Shown one piece after another: positions 1 through 7,359 of a DNA stretch of 14,084 nt (the first letter of the stretch is position 1; every line of letters starts with the position of its first letter). A model generated the notes under the pieces. The model did no database searches. It was not told where the DNA came from and saw only the letters and a program-made list of their open reading frames with translations. Source of the DNA: Mageeibacillus sp. UBA5770 (lineage in GTDB: Bacteria > Bacillota_A > Clostridia > Saccharofermentanales > Saccharofermentanaceae); the NCBI GenBank assembly GCA_002418705.1, contig DIEQ01000099.1, positions 1 through 14,084 of the forward strand, read 5' to 3'. The position numbers were made by a program, and so were the translations under genes.

Positions 1-218
1 CACATGCTTCGGATCGGAACTCCGGTAGAGCGAATCGCAGCAGCCAGTTCGGCCCGCTGCTCATCTGTCCAGTGAAGGCGGGCCAGCTTTGTGTCTGTCT
101 CATCGATGCTGATCTCCAGATGGTCAAAGCCTGCCTTTCGGGCCATTTCCAGCTTCTCTGTCCAGCTTAAGTCGGATGGCATCGCTTTCTCATAGAGCCC
201 TAACTGATAGATGGTCAT
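1..218 (-). CDS. L-ribulose/L-xylulose-5-phosphate 3-epimerase, UlaE/SgbU type (partial, N-terminal end only)
   Basis: Only the first 72 or so residues are in the window; the gene continues past the left edge. The protein begins MTIYQLGLYEKAMPSDLSW and later has DHLEISIDETDTKLARLHW. This matches, nearly motif for motif, the N-terminus of UlaE and SgbU, the TIM-barrel enzymes that interconvert L-xylulose 5-phosphate and L-ribulose 5-phosphate (LGIYEKALP followed by EMSVDETDDRLSRLDW in the E. coli protein, from memory). The start ATG is at 218, with GGAGGA at 225-230 as ribosome binding site. It is the last gene seen of the sugar operon, 47 bases after the FGGY kinase, and would act on the phosphorylated ketose made by the kinases upstream. 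The next enzyme of that route, an L-ribulose-5-phosphate 4-epimerase, would be expected beyond the edge but is not visible. Family assignment is strong; exact substrate is inferred. Confidence 0.85.
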   Translation of the reverse strand, partial: MTIYQLGLYEKAMPSDLSWTEKLEMARKAGFDHLEISIDETDTKLARLHWTDEQRAELAAAIRSTGVPIRSM

Positions 219-265
219 GATATTTCCTCCGATATTAATAATCGCTTAATGAATCGGTACGGTAT

Positions 266-1873
266 TTACTTCAAGTGCTCAACGGCGGCCCTCTCAATGC
301 TGAGACCTTCTGTGTAGCGTGTCATGAAGCTGTCGAATCCGGCCACATCTTTAGGATCCGGCTCGATGCGGGTTCCGCTCTGTCCGGCAAATACACTCTC
401 ATTCAGGAAATTGGCGAGGCTTCCGCCCGCTTTGCCGGCTGTCATGTAGGATGCCAGGATTGCGATACCCCAGGATCCTCCCTCTGCGGCTGTTTCCATC
501 GTTGAGACCGGCACTTTTGCAGCAGCGGCCATGATTTTCTGACCGACTTCCTTTGTTTTGAAGAAACCGCCGTGGCCTCTGATCTCATCTACCTGTACGG
601 ATTCCTTTTCAAAGAGAATGTTGAGTCCGGTCCTGAGTGCGCCGAGAGCCGTGAACAGATTGACGCGCATAAAGTTGTTCAAGTTGAAGCTGCTGTTTGA
701 TGAACGGACGAATAGCGGACGTCCTTCCTCGAATTTTGTAATGTGCTCGCCGGATATGTATCCGTATGCCAGCAGACCTCCGCAGTCGGGATCCCCCTTG
801 AGGGCTGCGCCGAGCAGGACATCGTAGAGCTTGTGCCTGGGGACATCAAACCCGAGGGCCTTGATCGACTCCCCGAAAAGGTTAATCCAGGCGTCATAGT
901 CGGACGTGCAGTTGTTGGAGTGCACCATTGCGACAAGGTCACCGTCCGGCGTCGTTACGAGATCAATCTCCGGATACACTTTTGACAGCTCCTTTTCAAG
1001 AACTACCATGGCAAAAACGGATGTGCCTGCGGATACGTTCCCTGTTCTGACAGCTACGCTGTTCGTCGCAACCATGCCCGTTGCTGCGTCGCTCTCCGGC
1101 GGGCAGAGTAAAGTGCCGGCCTTGAGATTACCGGATACATCAAGGAGCTTAGCTCCTTCCGCGGTCAGGCAGCCCGCACGGCTGCCGGCAACCAGTACCG
1201 TCGGCAGGACTTTTCCGAGTTTCCAGGGAAAATTGTATGGACTGACGTGTTTATCGAATTTATCAATCATGCCGGTGTTGAATGTCTTCGTCCCGATATC
1301 GATCGGGAACATGCCGGATGCCTCGCCGATTCCGATAACTTTCCGGCCCGTCAGCTTCCAATGGAGGTAGCCGGCCAGTGTGGTGATATAGTCGACGGAC
1401 GGCACATGTTCCTCACCGTTTTTGATCGCCTGGTATAAATGGGCAATACTCCATCTCTGAGGAATCGGGTAATGAAAGAGTTCAGTAAGTTCTTCTGATG
1501 CCGGACCCGTGATATTGTTTCTCCAGGTCCGAAAAGGCGTCAGCAGGCTGCCGGCTTTGTCAAAAACCAGATAACCATGCATCATCCCGCTTATACCGAC
1601 AGCTCCTGTGGCTGTGAGCGGCACACCATATTTCTCCAGGACGTCCGCGGCCATTTTCCGGTAGCTTCCCTGCAGACCTGCCCAAACTTCTTCGAGGCTG
1701 TACGTCCAAATATTATTAATATAGCTGTTCTCCCAGTCAAAGCTTCCCGATGCGACGGGAGAATTGTTCCCGTCAATCAGGACTGTTTTGATTCGTGTTG
1801 AGCCAAGCTCGATACCAATGGATGTATTCCCGGTCTCAATGGCTTTCCTTATGTCATTTGTCTCACTGCACAT
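266..1873 (-). CDS. FGGY-family carbohydrate kinase, 535 aa, substrate unknown
   Basis: A cytoplasmic sugar kinase of the FGGY/ASKHA fold. An N-terminal phosphate loop reads [10 protein letters not shown] (residues 20-29). Residues MMHGYLVFD (97-105) and FRTWRNN (114-120) fit the sugar-binding lobe. A probable catalytic Asp262 lies in [11 protein letters not shown], the equivalent of the conserved GD/GGxD motif, and is followed by the [13 protein letters not shown] phosphate-2 region. The usual C-terminal GGxxxSxxWxQ signature is degenerate here ([13 protein letters not shown]), and the protein is some 30 residues longer than xylulokinases, so it belongs to a divergent subgroup often left as generic kinase or 'ATPase'. 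The chosen ATG at 1873 has GAGGTG seven bases upstream. It starts 47 bases after the L-xylulokinase-like gene and precedes the epimerase, so co-transcription is likely. Having two unlike FGGY kinases in one operon suggests two ketose substrates or a second step; which is unknown. Confidence 0.85.
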   Translation of the reverse strand: MCSETNDIRKAIETGNTSIGIELGSTRIKTVLIDGNNSPVASGSFDWENSYINNIWTYSLEEVWAGLQGSYRKMAADVLEKYGVPLTATGAVGISGMMHGYLVFDKAGSLLTPFRTWRNNITGPASEELTELFHYPIPQRWSIAHLYQAIKNGEEHVPSVDYITTLAGYLHWKLTGRKVIGIGEASGMFPIDIGTKTFNTGMIDKFDKHVSPYNFPWKLGKVLPTVLVAGSRAGCLTAEGAKLLDVSGNLKAGTLLCPPESDAATGMVATNSVAVRTGNVSAGTSVFAMVVLEKELSKVYPEIDLVTTPDGDLVAMVHSNNCTSDYDAWINLFGESIKALGFDVPRHKLYDVLLGAALKGDPDCGGLLAYGYISGEHITKFEEGRPLFVRSSNSSFNLNNFMRVNLFTALGALRTGLNILFEKESVQVDEIRGHGGFFKTKEVGQKIMAAAAKVPVSTMETAAEGGSWGIAILASYMTAGKAGGSLANFLNESVFAGQSGTRIEPDPKDVAGFDSFMTRYTEGLSIERAAVEHLK

Positions 1874-1920
1874 ACATTTTCACCTCATATATTCTGGCAT
1901 TCCCTGCATGAACAGCCGAT

Positions 1921-3432
1921 TTACTGGTCAAAACGGTCCCATATTTCGTTCAATGCCCCGCATACCGCGCAGTACTTCTCATACTTCTTCCGGTACTTTT
2001 CGTGCATTTCACGATTCGGCTGTATAACTTTATCAATTGATGTCATTTCTGAACAGGCGGCATAATAATCCTTGAAAATTCCTCCGGACACACCGGCGGC
2101 CATGGCCGCTCCGAGGGCTCCCATTTCTTTTACCCTGACCATCTCGATCGGGTAGTTCAAAATGTCGGCAAACATCTGTGTCCAGAATGGTGAATTCGTA
2201 ACGCCGCCTGCGAGCCGGATGACCTCCGGCGGCTTCCGCGTCGCAATCAGGCGGTCCAGATGCATTTTATGCGAAAACACGACGCCCTCAAAAATCGCAC
2301 GGAGCATGTCTGCCTGTCCGTGGTAGGAAGTCAGTCCGACGAAGGATGCTTTACCGAGCGGATGTACATTGGATGCATAGAGGAACGGCAGAAAATACAC
2401 ATCACTTTTTTCTGTTTTTGTTGACTGTATGAGTGACTCGACATAGTCGTATACTTTCTGCCCTTGCGGGATATCATTTTTACTGATGAAATGATCAATA
2501 TACCATTCAAGGTTGCCTGCCGATGTAGCGCTGCACTCCTCAATCAGGTAGTAACCCGGGATCGCATAAAGCGAATTCATCATGATGTTATCCCTGTTGA
2601 TAACGGGCTTTTTGGAAATGTACTCATTAATGCTCCAGGTACCGGCTATCGTAATCATATCCTTCGGCTCGAGCACACCCATAGCGATGGCGCATGCGTC
2701 AATGTCGAACATGCCGCCGGCAATCGGCGTTCCTTCTTTAAGTCCGGTAAGCTCTTCGGCCTCCCGGGTCAGAAGCCCGCAGTTATCATAGGAATAACGG
2801 ATCGGTGCCAGGCACTCGAACATTTCACCGATACCAAAATCAGCCAGCATTTCTTTGTCAAAACACTTGTCCCGCACATTCATAAGGCCTGATCCGGAAA
2901 TATCCGTCGCCTCGCAAAAAGCCTCTCCCGTCAGACGGAAGCGCAGGTAATCCTTGACGGAGAATACCCATTTGACCTCGCTGTAGACGTCCGGCCGGTT
3001 GTCCTTCATCCATGCCAGGATGGAGAGCTGCTGGCAGGCCATCAGGTTCTGGCATAGCTTCGGATAATTGCGGTCGAAGGTACCGTCCTGTTTCCATTTT
3101 TCCGGGTAGCGCCATGCGCGATTGTCGGTTGATACGATACCGTTATAGATAGGACCATCATTTTTTCCCCACAGGTAAAGTCCTTTCCCGTGGCCAGATA
3201 TGGCAAGTCCCGCCACCCAGTCTTTACTCACGCCGGAATCTGCCAGCGCACGTTTTACACAGTCGCAGTTTTTGAGCCAGAGCTCTTCAATATCTCGCTC
3301 CGTATAGCCGGATTCAGGCGTCAGGATGGGTGTTTTGGCAGATGCGCTGGCAAGCGCGTTCCCTTTTGTATCAAAAACAATTGCCTTGATCAGTGTCCCG
3401 CCGTTGTCTAAGCCAATTAAATACTGTTCCAT
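1921..3432 (-). CDS. lyxK: L-xylulokinase-like FGGY carbohydrate kinase
   Basis: A 503-residue FGGY kinase that resembles E. coli LyxK along its length. Shared stretches include the N-terminal GLDNGGTLIKA phosphate loop (7-17), GYTERDIEELW (42-52), ISGHGKGLYL (78-87), DYLRFRLTG (161-169), and GTPIAGGMFD (234-243) with the likely catalytic base Asp243. Further on are the GTWSINE (264-270) phosphate motif, SATSAGNLEWY, and a C-terminal GGVTNSPFWTQMFAD block. LyxK phosphorylates L-xylulose at C5 to give L-xylulose 5-phosphate, the substrate of UlaE-type epimerases, and such an epimerase is encoded two genes downstream. The related erythritol-kinase clade is the main alternative, since the dehydrogenase just upstream resembles a tetritol enzyme. 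The start at 3432 has GGAGGG at 3436-3441. A 178-base gap containing a stem-loop separates it from the dehydrogenase, with no convincing promoter. Confidence 0.8.
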   Translation of the reverse strand: MEQYLIGLDNGGTLIKAIVFDTKGNALASASAKTPILTPESGYTERDIEELWLKNCDCVKRALADSGVSKDWVAGLAISGHGKGLYLWGKNDGPIYNGIVSTDNRAWRYPEKWKQDGTFDRNYPKLCQNLMACQQLSILAWMKDNRPDVYSEVKWVFSVKDYLRFRLTGEAFCEATDISGSGLMNVRDKCFDKEMLADFGIGEMFECLAPIRYSYDNCGLLTREAEELTGLKEGTPIAGGMFDIDACAIAMGVLEPKDMITIAGTWSINEYISKKPVINRDNIMMNSLYAIPGYYLIEECSATSAGNLEWYIDHFISKNDIPQGQKVYDYVESLIQSTKTEKSDVYFLPFLYASNVHPLGKASFVGLTSYHGQADMLRAIFEGVVFSHKMHLDRLIATRKPPEVIRLAGGVTNSPFWTQMFADILNYPIEMVRVKEMGALGAAMAAGVSGGIFKDYYAACSEMTSIDKVIQPNREMHEKYRKKYEKYCAVCGALNEIWDRFDQ

Positions 3433-3477
3433 ATTCCCTCCGGATTAAAATCAAATTTGCTGATATGAAACAGTCCC

Positions 3478-3526
3478 CCTGCATGCATCATTTATGATCG
3501 TATGAGCACAAAAGATGCATTGCAGG
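3478..3526 (-). other. Intercistronic stem-loop between dehydrogenase and kinase genes
   Basis: Arms at 3478-3489 and 3514-3526 (CCTGCATGCATC against GATGCATTGCAGG) pair over 12 bp with one bulged base. A further outer AGTC/GACT pairing (3472-3475 with 3529-3532) follows across a 2x2 mismatch; the loop is 24 bases. No U-run follows on the minus-strand transcript, so it is not a standard terminator. It could be an mRNA processing or stabilising element that separates transporter/dehydrogenase from kinase messages. Confidence 0.5.
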
Positions 3527-3610
3527 AAGACTATCAAGGAAGAATGAGGAGTATGTAAAGAAAGCAGGACACTTGATCCGTCTTTCTAAACGGGTGCGTT
3601 TACTTTCGCA

Positions 3611-4693
3611 TTACTTGTCAAAAGTGATGACAACTTTAAGGTCGCCTTCTTTGCCTTCGGCCAATTTGAATGCTTTCTCCCAGTCTTCAATCTGGAATGT
3701 GCTTGTGACGACATCTTTTGTCTTGAGGTTGCCGTTGTGCATGTTCTCAATTACGAAAGGATAGCAGTACGGTCCGAGGTGAGATCCGTGAATATTCAGT
3801 TCTTTGCGGTCTCCGATTACGGACCAGTCAAAAGTGGTCGGCTGTCCGAATACGCTGAATTCAACGAATGTTCCGAGCTTTCTGATCATGCTCATTCCCT
3901 GAATAACGCTGGAAGGATGTCCTGTTGCTTCAATGTACTTATCGCATCCATAACCATCGGTTATATCCATAATCGCCTGTACGACGTCCATTTTACCAGG
4001 ATTCCAGACCAGGTCCGCACCGAATTCTTTGGCCATCTCGAGGCGGGAATCGATCATGTCGAGGACAATCAGCAATTTTGGATGTCTCATTTTTGCATAT
4101 GTGATCATTCCGAGGCCAAGAGTACCGGCACCGGAAATGACAAGGACATCTTCAACCTGGATCTCAGCTCTGTCTACAGCGTGCTTCGAGCAGGCATACG
4201 GCTCAATCAGCAGTGCCTGATCAAGAGGCATATCGTCCGGCACTTTGTGGATAACGGCCGTCTTCGGGAAACGGACATATTCTGCCATACCGCCATTTGT
4301 ATAATGCATGAATCCGAGCATGTCGTGCGGCTGGCACATCCAGTAGTCGCCGCTCTTGCAGAAACGGCATTTGCCGCAGGGGATAATCTGATCCGCAATG
4401 ACGCGGTCTCCAACCTTGAATTCAGAAGCTCTGTTCTCGCCGACTACTACAATGTATCCGAGGAATTCGTGGCCCGGGATGAACGGAGGCTTGACCCATG
4501 ACGGCTGCATCTCGTCGCCCCAGAACATGGCGGCTCCATGGTGGCATTTAACATCACCGGCACATACGCCGCAGCCTTCGCACTTAATAATCACATCATC
4601 CGGTCCGCATTCCGGAGTAGGGTATGCCGATTCAAACCTGTAATCGTCTTTCGAGTATGCAACCAGTGCTTTCATTGTCTTTGGAATAGTCAT
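3611..4693 (-). CDS. Zinc-dependent polyol dehydrogenase, erythritol/L-threitol dehydrogenase (EltD)-like
   Basis: A 360-residue medium-chain zinc alcohol dehydrogenase. Catalytic zinc ligands are likely Cys44 (GCGVCAGD), His75 with Glu76 (GHEF), and Glu164 (IEPYACS). Structural zinc ligands are Cys106, 109, 112 and 120 (PCGKCRFCKSGDYWMC). The NAD site is GAGTLG (188-193), with Asp212 at the end of the second strand favouring NAD over NADP. The stretch CAGDVKCHHGAAMFWGDE, the block MCQPHDMLGF and the C-terminal GSHLGPYCYP are very like Mycobacterium smegmatis EltD, which oxidises erythritol and L-threitol to erythrulose. In this operon it should oxidise a polyol to the ketose used by the following kinases. 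The frame stays open upstream to an ATG at 4768, but the start at 4693 is preferred: AAGGAG lies six bases upstream (4700-4705), and MTIPKTMKALVAY aligns with the family N-terminus. Tetritol versus pentitol specificity cannot be settled here. Confidence 0.85.
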   Translation of the reverse strand: MTIPKTMKALVAYSKDDYRFESAYPTPECGPDDVIIKCEGCGVCAGDVKCHHGAAMFWGDEMQPSWVKPPFIPGHEFLGYIVVVGENRASEFKVGDRVIADQIIPCGKCRFCKSGDYWMCQPHDMLGFMHYTNGGMAEYVRFPKTAVIHKVPDDMPLDQALLIEPYACSKHAVDRAEIQVEDVLVISGAGTLGLGMITYAKMRHPKLLIVLDMIDSRLEMAKEFGADLVWNPGKMDVVQAIMDITDGYGCDKYIEATGHPSSVIQGMSMIRKLGTFVEFSVFGQPTTFDWSVIGDRKELNIHGSHLGPYCYPFVIENMHNGNLKTKDVVTSTFQIEDWEKAFKLAEGKEGDLKVVITFDK

Positions 4694-4795
4694 AATATTC
4701 TCCTTATTCTTTGCTTTTTTGCGCAGGCATGGCCCTGCGGTTGATAATTTCCGCATTCCCAGGTCCATGTGGGTAATGGATTATAAATAAGTCTG

Positions 4796-4818
4796 CTGAT
4801 TCGCCGAAAAGGAATCAG
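4796..4818 (-). other. Stem-loop overlapping the permease stop codon
   Basis: CTGATTC at 4796-4802 pairs perfectly with GAATCAG at 4812-4818 (7 bp, 9-base loop). On the minus-strand transcript the hairpin includes the TGA of the permease gene (4815-4817) and is followed by ACTTATTTATAAT, only weakly U-rich. It may protect the 3' end of the transporter message or act as a leaky terminator. The plus strand shows the hairpin followed by a T-run, but no plus-strand gene precedes it. Confidence 0.4.
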
Positions 4819-5780
4819 TCCTTTTTTCTGGAGGCAATGATAACGGCCACAACGATGATTGCACCTTTGATGACCTTCTGGACATAAGGGGTTACACCCA
4901 TGAAATTCAAACCGTTGCTTAAGACCGCCAGAGTCAGGGCTCCGAGGATTGTGCCAAAAACATGTCCGCGTCCGCCGGAAATTGCCGTGCCGCCGAGAAC
5001 TACCGCAGCGATGGCATCAAGCTCGAATCCTGTTCCGGCGTTCGGCTGTCCGGACTGCATGCGGGATACCGAAATGGCACCGGCCATGGCAGCTGTAATA
5101 CCGCTGATAACGTAAGGAAGTGCTTTGAATTTCTTAATGTTGATACCGGACAGGCGTACCGCTTCTTCATTTCCGCCGAGCGCATACGTATATCTGCCCG
5201 TTGCGGATTGGTTCAGGATCAGGTAGGCAATGAAGTAAATTACAGCCGTTACAATCAGAGGAGTTGGAATGATGCCAATATTTCCGTTGCCAAGCTTGGA
5301 AAAGGATGATGACAGCCCGGACATCGGATAACCGCCTGTGTATATCAGTGCAATGCCCCGCGCCATTTCCATCATGGCCAGGGAGGCAATGATACCGGGA
5401 ATCTTCGCATAGGCTACAAGGCTGCCGGTGATGATTCCGCAGGCAGCGCCGATCAGTATTCCCAGGAAGACCGCCACCCACGGCGACATATTGTATTTGA
5501 TCATTAAGCCGGCCATCATCGTCCCTGAAAGTGCCATTACTGATCCAACGGAGAGATCCACACCGCCGGTAAGGATTACGAATGTCATACCAACCGCGAT
5601 AATTGCGTTAACACTTACCTGACGGGTAATATTGCTCAAGTTCTGCCAGCCCATGAAATCCGGGTTAATGATTGCCATCACAACAACCAGGATTAGCAGC
5701 GCTATAACTGTAAACGTCTGTCCCTTTTGAAAAATGTTAGATACTTTAATCCTTCTAAATGTCTGCGTCTGCTGTGCCAT
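4815..5780 (-). CDS. Sugar ABC transporter permease, RbsC type
   Basis: A 321-residue inner-membrane permease of the BPD_transp_2 family (RbsC, XylH, AraH, MglC). Hydrophobic segments begin at about residue 22 (FTVIALLILVVVMAII) and continue to a final helix near 298-316 (IKGAIIVVAVIIAS). Family signatures are clear: AIIAVGMTFVILTGGVDLSVGS near 60-80 and the cytoplasmic coupling region DAIAAVVLGGTAISGGRGH near 252-270. It should form the membrane channel with the ATPase just upstream and receive substrate from the lipoprotein binding protein. The start at 5780 lies one base after the ATPase stop codon (TAA, T, ATG), so the two are translationally coupled; its ribosome binding site GGGGG sits inside the end of the ATPase gene. 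No second permease is present, so the channel is presumably a homodimer, as in the ribose system. Substrate is not readable from the permease. Confidence 0.93.
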   Translation of the reverse strand: MAQQTQTFRRIKVSNIFQKGQTFTVIALLILVVVMAIINPDFMGWQNLSNITRQVSVNAIIAVGMTFVILTGGVDLSVGSVMALSGTMMAGLMIKYNMSPWVAVFLGILIGAACGIITGSLVAYAKIPGIIASLAMMEMARGIALIYTGGYPMSGLSSSFSKLGNGNIGIIPTPLIVTAVIYFIAYLILNQSATGRYTYALGGNEEAVRLSGINIKKFKALPYVISGITAAMAGAISVSRMQSGQPNAGTGFELDAIAAVVLGGTAISGGRGHVFGTILGALTLAVLSNGLNFMGVTPYVQKVIKGAIIVVAVIIASRKKD

Positions 5781-5781
5781 A

Positions 5782-7278
5782 TTATTTTCCCCCTGTACAG
5801 TAGTACATTACGCGTTCTGGTGTTGCTTCCGACCCTTTCATCTCAGCCGCTATTTTTCCGTTATAGATAGAAAAAATGCGGTCGCTCAATCCAAGAACTT
5901 CTTCCAATTCTGATGAAACAACAATTATGGATATTCCGCTTTCACTCAGTTCGCGGATGAGCTTGTATATTTCGTCCTTAGCTCCAATATCGATTCCCCG
6001 TGTCGGCTCGTCGAAAATTAATATCTGCGATTTCGTATTCATCCACTTCGCAAGTACAATTTTCTGCTGGTTGCCGCCGCTTAAGTTTTTGGCTTTCTGG
6101 TCCATTGTCGGGGTCTTAATATTCAGTTCTTTAATCGATTTGGAAACCATAAGTCTTTCTTTTTTGTTGTTTGTAAGTCCAATCGCATTTGCGATTTCCT
6201 TAATAACGGAAATCGTGCAATTGTCCTTAACACTCATGCTTAGAACAAGTCCCTGGGATTTCCGGTCTTCCGGAATCAGACCGAAGCCATACTTCAGGGA
6301 ATCCTGGGTAGACCTTATATTCGCAGCCTCGCCGTTGACTTCCACATCATATATTTCGGATTTGTCTGCGCCGATCAGAGCTCTGACGATCTCTGTCCTG
6401 CCCGCGCCGACAAGTCCGGCAAGTCCGATGATCTCGCCCTTGTGCAATTCAAACTGAATGTCAGTTACTTTCGTGGTTGTGATTCTATTGATTTTAAGAA
6501 TGATTTCATCACTTATCCGCGATACCCTCGGAGGGAATTCCGTTTCCACTTCGCGTCCTACCATCATCTGAACCATTTCTTTCTGATTCGATGATGCTGT
6601 TTCACGCGTACCCACATAGGTTCCGTCACGGAGTACGGAAAACCGGTCCGATAAAGTGAAAATTTCTTCCAGGTGATGTGAAATATATAATATTGTAACG
6701 CCTTGATCGCGCAGGTGAAAAATCAAATCAAACAAAGTAACGACTTCATTGCCGGTCAGGCAGGCAGTCGGTTCGTCAAAAATCAGAATTTTCGTCTCGG
6801 TGGCTGTTGCTTTGGCAATTTCAATGAACTGCTGATTTGCTACGCTCAAGTGACTTACCGGAACCATGACATCGAAATCTGCCTTCAGCGTCGCCAGAAG
6901 TTCTTTGGACTTTTTTATCATTGACTTCTTATCAAGAAGTCCGCCTTTTTTAATTTCTCTTCCGAGAAAAATATTTTCTACCGTATTCAAATAGGGGACC
7001 AGACTAAACTCCTGGTGAATAATGCCAATTCCATATTTATATGTGGCATCCTGAGGTCCGGTTATATGTGCTGTCTGTCCCTCTATAAGCAGCTGTCCGG
7101 AGGTTGCAATCTGAACGCCGGATAAAATCTTCATTAATGTAGACTTTCCTGCGCCGTTTTCTCCGACAATCGCATGTATCTCTCCCTTTCTTACAGCAAT
7201 GTTTACATTATGCAATGCTCTAACGCCGGGAAATAGCATAGTAATATCTTTTGTTTCAATAATATTTGTATTTTCCAT
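5782..7278 (-). CDS. Sugar ABC transporter ATP-binding protein, RbsA/MglA type (two nucleotide-binding domains)
   Basis: A 498-residue protein with two fused ABC domains, typical of carbohydrate uptake transporter-2 ATPases. Domain 1 has Walker A GENGAGKST (39-47), a weak signature LSVANQQ (144-150) and Walker B ILIFDEP (164-170), followed by a switch His in ISHH. Domain 2 has a degenerate Walker A, GLVGAGRTE (288-296), lacking the lysine; a full signature LSGGNQQK (399-406); and Walker B ILIFDEP (419-425). This asymmetry, with a catalytically reduced second domain, is normal for RbsA, MglA and XylG. It powers import with the permease encoded one base downstream. The ribosome binding site is weak (GGAG, then AAAGAG close to the ATG), and a strong hairpin lies in the 81-base gap after the binding-protein gene. 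Both features suggest lower expression than the binding protein. Confidence 0.95.
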   Translation of the reverse strand: MENTNIIETKDITMLFPGVRALHNVNIAVRKGEIHAIVGENGAGKSTLMKILSGVQIATSGQLLIEGQTAHITGPQDATYKYGIGIIHQEFSLVPYLNTVENIFLGREIKKGGLLDKKSMIKKSKELLATLKADFDVMVPVSHLSVANQQFIEIAKATATETKILIFDEPTACLTGNEVVTLFDLIFHLRDQGVTILYISHHLEEIFTLSDRFSVLRDGTYVGTRETASSNQKEMVQMMVGREVETEFPPRVSRISDEIILKINRITTTKVTDIQFELHKGEIIGLAGLVGAGRTEIVRALIGADKSEIYDVEVNGEAANIRSTQDSLKYGFGLIPEDRKSQGLVLSMSVKDNCTISVIKEIANAIGLTNNKKERLMVSKSIKELNIKTPTMDQKAKNLSGGNQQKIVLAKWMNTKSQILIFDEPTRGIDIGAKDEIYKLIRELSESGISIIVVSSELEEVLGLSDRIFSIYNGKIAAEMKGSEATPERVMYYCTGGK

Positions 7279-7299
7279 GCTCTTTCACACTCTCCACTC

Positions 7300-7346
7300 A
7301 ATTATAAAAGAGTCCGTGCAGCACTTCCTTGTCATGCTGCACGGAC
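7300..7346 (-). terminator. Intercistronic hairpin / partial terminator after the binding-protein gene
   Basis: A perfect 12-bp stem has arms GTCCGTGCAGCA (7312-7323) and TGCTGCACGGAC (7335-7346) with an 11-base loop. On the minus-strand transcript it is followed by TCTTTTATAATTG, a short U-rich tail. It begins about 13 bases after the binding-protein stop codon and ends 22 bases or so before the ATPase start region. This is the classic place for a leaky terminator and 3' stabiliser that raises binding-protein mRNA over the rest of the operon. Confidence 0.8.
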
Positions 7347-7359
7347 CGGGAAGTAATAA

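Noticed and set aside
906..1370. Long plus-strand open frames inside the kinase and other genes
   Set aside because: They lie antisense to clearly homologous coding regions and show no family resemblance or ribosome binding sites.
4715..4735. CGCAGG/CCTGCG hairpin before the dehydrogenase as a terminator
   Set aside because: On the minus-strand transcript it is followed by A residues, not U residues, so it is not an intrinsic terminator.
4694..4768. N-terminal extension of the zinc dehydrogenase to an ATG at 4768
   Set aside because: The extension is unlike the family and has no good ribosome binding site, whereas AAGGAG is correctly spaced before the ATG at 4693.
4796..4827. Plus-strand terminator (hairpin followed by a T-run)
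   Set aside because: No plus-strand gene lies upstream; the T-run is the Lys/Lys/Asp coding end of the permease read on the other strand.
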